Source: Chara braunii (taxonomy: Eukaryota; Streptophyta; Charophyceae; Charales; Characeae). From it: 22,324 nt of DNA. A model generated the notes under the pieces. That model ran no database searches. It saw only the letters and a list, made by a program, of their open reading frames with translations, and was not told the origin of the DNA. Shown in pieces: positions 18,466 to 22,324 of this stretch. Location: NCBI GenBank assembly GCA_003427395.1, contig BFEA01000254.1, positions 397,912-420,235 on the forward strand, read 5' to 3'. Position numbers and translations under genes: made by a program. Position 1 is the stretch's first letter. Each line of letters opens with the position of its first letter.

Positions 18466-19726
18466 AACTGGGAAAATAAAAGTAGGAAGCCTTACCACAG
18501 AGGTCGCGGGAGTCTAGAGCCTTTCAGCCTAAGGCGGATCTATCCTCCCCACAACAAGTTGGGTTGGGGAGGCACAAGAAGGGAACCTTCCCGCAAGTGT
18601 CCCGACAGTCCAGAGCCTTCTCGCTAGCGTCCAGACGAGAAGTCAGGCTGCTGAAACGGTAGTAGGAAGTCAGGCTGGGGAAAAGCTAGTAGGAAGCCTT
18701 CTCATGAGCGTCCCGAGAAGCCAGAGCCTTTCTGCCAGTGGAGGATCTATCCTCCACACGACAAGTCGAGCGGGAGGAATGCAAGTAGGAAGCCTGCCCG
18801 CAAGTGTCCCGGGTGTCCAGAGCCTATCACCCATAGTAGGATCTATCCTCCACATAACAAGTCAGGCTGGAGAAATGAAAGTACAAAGCCTCCCCGCAAG
18901 CGTCTCGATAGTTCAGAGCCTTCGGGCCAGTGGAGGATCTATCCTCCACACAACAAGCCAGGACGCAGGAGCCTCATGCTTGCTAACCCCTGTCCAGAAA
19001 AGTTTAGCCTGGAATCTGAGTTTTCCGCGGGGAGAGATCACAAAGGACGAGCAGAGCAAGTCCACTGGCTCCGAGTCAACATATTTTTCAGAGGGAAAGG
19101 ACGTCATAGACGAGCAACTCCTCCCAACATGAGATGCGGTGGTACAAAGGACAACTTTCTCTCGCAGCTGTATTCGGGAATCGATACAAGACCGCTTTCG
19201 ACTGACATTGTCCTTCGTGGCGACTCAACCCAGATGCTTGAGATGCGGCCCTCACAACTCCCTGCAACTACACTCGTGTCAGGTTCGTGCGTGGAGGAGA
19301 GAGACGTCACCGTGTCGGAATAGGAAGAGGGAGTTGTCCGTCATCCGCCGGGTGATGACATCGCCAAAAAGCTTTTTCGTGACGACGCAGCCCTTGCTGC
19401 CACCTCTGTGGTGGATTCCAGTTTAGGCAAGACGCAAGGTGGCGGGACGGCTCTCGTGGAACTGTCTCTCGATGAGGATGTCGAAAAACAATGCACCGAC
19501 TCTCTTAGTCCCTCTGTTGAAGAGGTAGTTCGAATTGTCAATGCTGATGATGAGGACTTGTCCAAGTTTCCAACCCGTCTGGACCACGTTGTTGCATCGG
19601 GGAAGATCAAAGGAGAAGGGGTACTACCGGGTCTGAAAGCCAGCTGCGTACAGGAGGAGAAGCCACGAGTTGAAGATGACAACGAGGACGATGCTGCTGG
19701 ACACGCTCGAGAAGAAGTTGTGGTCG
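18466..19726 (+). pseudogene. Serine-rich repeat and acidic region continuing the same coding unit
   Basis: After TAA 18466 coding continues in frame 2 (about 18533-19130) with GGSILHTTSQAG-type repeats, then shifts near 19110-19150 to frame 1. Frame 1 runs to a donor at 19727 with one internal TAG (19321). The distal part is acidic (DEDVEKQCTDSLSPSVEEVV, then DDEDLSKFP), probably disordered. Dyad DNA motifs lie at about 18062, 18277, 18315, 18381, 18536, 18741, 18838 and 18934, all in sense orientation and mostly read as G-S-I-L/R. I recognise no enzyme here. It may be the C-terminal part of the ParB-like gene or the start of the Ulp1 gene. Confidence 0.5.
18688..18975 (+). repeat. 96-bp coding tandem repeat (three clear copies)
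   Basis: AGTAGGAAGCC-like starts lie at 18688, 18784 and 18880, exactly 96 bp (32 codons) apart. Each copy encodes VxSLPASVPxVQSLxAS followed by GGSILHTTSQAG. Each contains one GGATCTATCC dyad extended to GTGGAGGATCTATCCTCCAC in copies 1 and 3. One or two more diverged units lie upstream (18486-18687). The length in whole codons shows the repeats arose while the frame was under selection. Confidence 0.85.
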
Positions 19727-19800
19727 GTAAGCAATGACGTGCATTGCTTAACTTTGGGTCTCTCTAGTGCTGAACATCTGAAGTGTTCTTTCGCATGTAG
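19727..19800 (+). other. Probable 74-nt intron
   Basis: The donor G|GTAAGC at 19727 and acceptor TTCTTTCGCATGTAG ending at 19800 enclose a branch-point-like GCTGAAC near 19769. A nearer acceptor TCTCTCTAG (19767) would give a 41-nt intron. An acidic open frame stops just inside the intron, as expected if it is spliced. Confidence 0.5.
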
Positions 19801-20829
19801 ATATCGGTTAGGGATATGTGGAACATGAGGGTAATTACTCGTTACCCTTTGGTTTGCAAAGCACGGTCGTACGCTGTATTCATAATTATGTTTCTTCATC
19901 TGTTGTACACGTCGGTCGTCTCCTTCGTGTGTTGTACGGAGAAAGTCGAAGGAATATCTTACGAAGACGAGTATGTCGCAATTGTCCACAAGGGATATGG
20001 AAATTGTAAAAGCGGGTGTGAGTGCTGAGAGAGTTAAGAAGTTGCATATCAGAGTTTGCAAGAAGTTCATTGTTTCTGCGTTTTCTGATTCTGAGCCGTA
20101 CTTTGAAAGAACGATGAGTAGAGGTTTAAATTTACAATGCTTTTAGTACTAAAAGCAAAGAATTGGGTGGCTTGGACAATTAGGGTGTCATTCTTCTCAT
20201 GGTCATGCATGTTGCACGGTTGGTCTGTGCAATCGACATGTGCGCACTGAGTGTTGGAAGAAGTGAGGAAGCGTTGTCGAAGTTGTTGGACAACCTTGTA
20301 CATTTTTGCCCATCCCAACGATGATTGTGGCTCGCCTACCGGTGGAGAACTTGGTTGTTAGAACGATGAGTAAAGGGGTTCAGATTTACAATGCTTTTAG
20401 TACTAAAAGCAAAGAATTGGGTGGCTTGGACAATTAGGGTATCATTCTTCTCAGTGAGGAAGAGTTATCGAAGTTGTTAGACAACCTTGTCCATTTTCGC
20501 ACATCCCCAACGATGATTGTGGCTCGCCTAGCGGTGGAGAACTTGGTTATTAGGTTGCTAGGGTTCGAGACATGGAGACCTTGTTGGACAGAGGCGGTGA
20601 GCTGAACGAGGTCGTCAACTTCTACTTGGCCCTGCTCGTTAGGGATTTTCGTTTATCTTCTTCGAAAGTGTACAGTGTACAACTTTGTTTCTTTCTTCTT
20701 CACGAAATTGCTACTTCAGGGTTCTAAAGGGGTCACAAGATGGACGAAAGATGTCAATCTTTTCGAATCTGACGTGTTGCTCGTCCCTATTCACAAGGAC
20801 AATGAACACTGGGCTCTTCTGTCGGTATA
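19801..20829 (+). pseudogene. Ulp1-type (C48) SUMO protease, N-terminal part, broken
   Basis: Frame 2 from about 19961 encodes a helical region (MSQLSTRDMEIVKAGVS…) that continues into duplicated sequence (20110-20552) with GIILLSEEELSKLLDNLVHF. The protease fold begins at about 20572 (METLLDRGG, then LNEVVNFYLALL at 20602-20637; compare LNDEVINFYL in Ulp1/SENP). It goes on with NFVSFFFTKLL and RWTKDVNLFESDVLLVPIH, and reaches the catalytic His-Trp (His codon 20807-20809). The Asp and Gln-x6-Cys parts of the catalytic set are absent; the sequence stops making sense after SV at 20827. The frame changes at about 20560-20590, and the second change comes from a 7-bp duplication at 20668-20681. 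TAG stops lie at 20181 and 20435. Ulp1 proteases remove SUMO-like modifiers and are commonly carried by plant DNA transposons. Confidence 0.75.
20110..20552 (+). repeat. Imperfect tandem duplication (251 and 192 bp)
   Basis: Copy 1 (20110-20360) and copy 2 (20361-20552) share long near-identical blocks, for example ACAATGCTTTTAGTACTAAA and CGATGATTGTGGCTCGCCTA. Copy 1 holds about 63 bases (about 20199-20261) missing from copy 2 and a one-base deletion near 20124. Both carry the same TAG stop (20181, 20435), so the stop predates the duplication or was shared by gene conversion. Confidence 0.9.
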
Positions 20830-22324
20830 TTTTTTTTATTTTTATTTTTTTCAACCCCCTTCCAGTGATAGGGGTGCTGGTAAGAGCAGACACCAGCACC
20901 TGAGAAGAGGCTCCATCTATTGGTGGGGAGCAGCACCTGCTGGAAAACGGGTCCAGCGTTCCATATACAGAAGAAACTCGGAGTACATCAGGAAAAAAGA
21001 GCAGGAGACTCCTGCCAGCATTGATTACTCTGGAATCCAGAGGATTGACTGAGCAGGAGATTGGAAAAGGAAGAGAACCTCTTCGCCCCGAACCAGGCGC
21101 CAGATGTCCACCACTACTAACTAGTTCCTCCCTCCCCCTGCCCCTATTACCCCCCAGTCCCAAGTGTCAGTCTCAAAATGAAAACCTCGAACATTAAAGG
21201 GACAAGCTTCTGTTTGGAATTTGCTCAACGAGGCTAGAAATGTTGCACTCCTTGCCGCGCCGTTATATGCTCTGCCCTCGCTCAGACTGCACAGGCGGTT
21301 CCATACCATTGCAGGTCCACCATTGCTAGCTGGTGGGGCGGGAAGGGGTCCGAAAATTATGTGGATGGTCGCAGCGGGAACTCCTCGCCCACCACTGTCC
21401 AGTCTTTGAAACAAATACGGTAGTCCTTTCTGAACTCTCCCTGGTGGTCTCCCTAGGTAGGCCTGCCTTCCCATCTGTCGGAGGCAATCCAACCCCCATT
21501 CTCGCTGCCCAACCAGTCCCTTGAGAATTGTTGGATTGTTTGTATTATATCTTTGAATGAGTGAAACAAGTCCAATTGATTCTTAATTATTTGCCACTGT
21601 ACCATTAGTTCTTGTTGGACATATTGTTTTATCATATCTGTCACCTCCCCCTCCGCAGTACGGGATCCCTCTATGACATGTATACAGTGTTTCCTCCAGA
21701 GGGCCCACATGACAACTCTCCTTCCTATTTTAAACCACTAGTACCTCCGCCCGTGTTGGGAAATTACGATGTTTTGCCAGTTTCCGAAGTTATCGGGGGT
21801 GGGACACAGGGTCGACACTGGCCCATAAATCAGCTTTTTATATTGCCCGTGAGTGAAAGAAAAAGGAAAAAAAGAAAATACTATCTCTACTGCAATGATG
21901 TCGGGCAGGGTAGTCTTGGAGGCCGTGCTCAGAGTCCTCCGCAGAATGCACCTCACCGGTAGTGCGGTCACATTCTGGATGTTACTGTTTTCTTTTATTT
22001 CTTGCTCGTGTGTTTCTTATAAGTCCCCTGTCAATGAGGCAGGGGGGAATCCGTTAATTGCTCAAGCCGTCTGTGATCTGCTCAAGTTGTGTTTTGTCAG
22101 AGGATTGTAACACTCATCACACTGGTACTAAGGGGAATGTATCCAGCCATTTTCACGGTCGGATCCGTGTGCCCGTTTTTTTCCCCTTATATTCTCTTTT
22201 TCGAATCTGACAACCTGGCCACAGGGCTGAGAAGCCCTCACTGAGGGTACACTCGCACTACCACTTCCAAGAATGTATACAACTGCAATCACGACCAAAG
22301 CTTTGTTTCGTGTTTTTTTTTTTT
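20830..22324 (-). mobile_element. Probable LINE (non-LTR retrotransposon) 3' end, minus strand
   Basis: On the minus strand an A-rich tail (T-rich 20830-20851) ends the element exactly where the Ulp1 domain is cut. Upstream in element sense lies a long 3' region (20852-21450). Then comes a frame at 21453-21710 encoding VVMWALWRKHCIHVIEGSRT (the first residues read just beyond the frame's Met). This resembles the W-x-LWKxRNxxVF segment after the zinc-binding part of plant LINE reverse transcriptases. Another minus frame (21738-21971) may be part of the same decayed ORF2. No reverse-transcriptase YADD motif is in the window and the 5' end is beyond it, so the family call is tentative. The window closes in a T-run. 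Confidence 0.4.

Noticed and set aside
8316-20829. Alternative genetic code with TAG read as Gln
   Set aside because: TAG stops dominate, but TGA and TAA stops and many frameshifts occur in the same segments, and the beta-helix exons need no reassignment.

Overview
The window looks like nuclear DNA of a eukaryote with large introns and a heavy load of mobile elements. Spliced exons, tRNA-derived SINEs, an LTR-retroelement gag, LINE-like sequence and many microsatellites all point that way. My best guess is a green plant-lineage (streptophyte) alga such as Chara. That is a guess from composition and gene style; nothing here proves it.

Layout. (1) 1-8200: mostly non-coding repeats around one apparently intact host gene. 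Two exons of a right-handed beta-helix protein (about 2672-3047 and 6138-6341) join in the same codon phase across a 3.1 kb intron. The intron holds two tRNA-derived SINEs (one with a clear target-site duplication), GC-rich A-tailed repeats and hairpin-forming repeats. (2) About 7478-10546: the 5' part of an LTR retroelement. It has a primer-binding-site-like sequence for initiator Met tRNA, a leader, and a gag gene with an acidic coiled coil, capsid region and CCHC zinc knuckle. Gag is broken by stops and frameshifts, and no protease, reverse transcriptase or integrase follows. (3) 10547-12930: a 2.4 kb array of diverged modules built on GGATCTATCC / GGATAGATCC dyads. Many are paired head to head as hairpins with about 20-28 bp stems. 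(4) 12997-20829: the most unusual part, a decayed multi-exon coding region. In order it encodes a low-complexity basic and acidic head with a KKRKV-type nuclear localisation signal, a ParB-like domain, a long middle region, a domain resembling an amino-DNA-methyltransferase with a degenerate catalytic motif, a Gly/Ser-rich linker, a 32-residue tandem repeat whose DNA again carries GGATCTATCC, an acidic region, and the N-terminal half of a Ulp1 (C48) SUMO-type protease domain. (5) 20830-22324: probably the 3' end of a minus-strand LINE, its A-rich tail abutting the Ulp1 domain just after the catalytic His.

Taken together, 10547-20829 is a candidate for an undescribed class of eukaryotic mobile element, with dyad-array DNA next to a ParB/methyltransferase-like gene and a Ulp1 protease. 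This copy is dead. The coding parts carry many in-frame stops, mostly TAG where CAG (Gln) would fit, plus several indels. No terminal repeats or integrase/transposase were identified, so its status as an element is inference.
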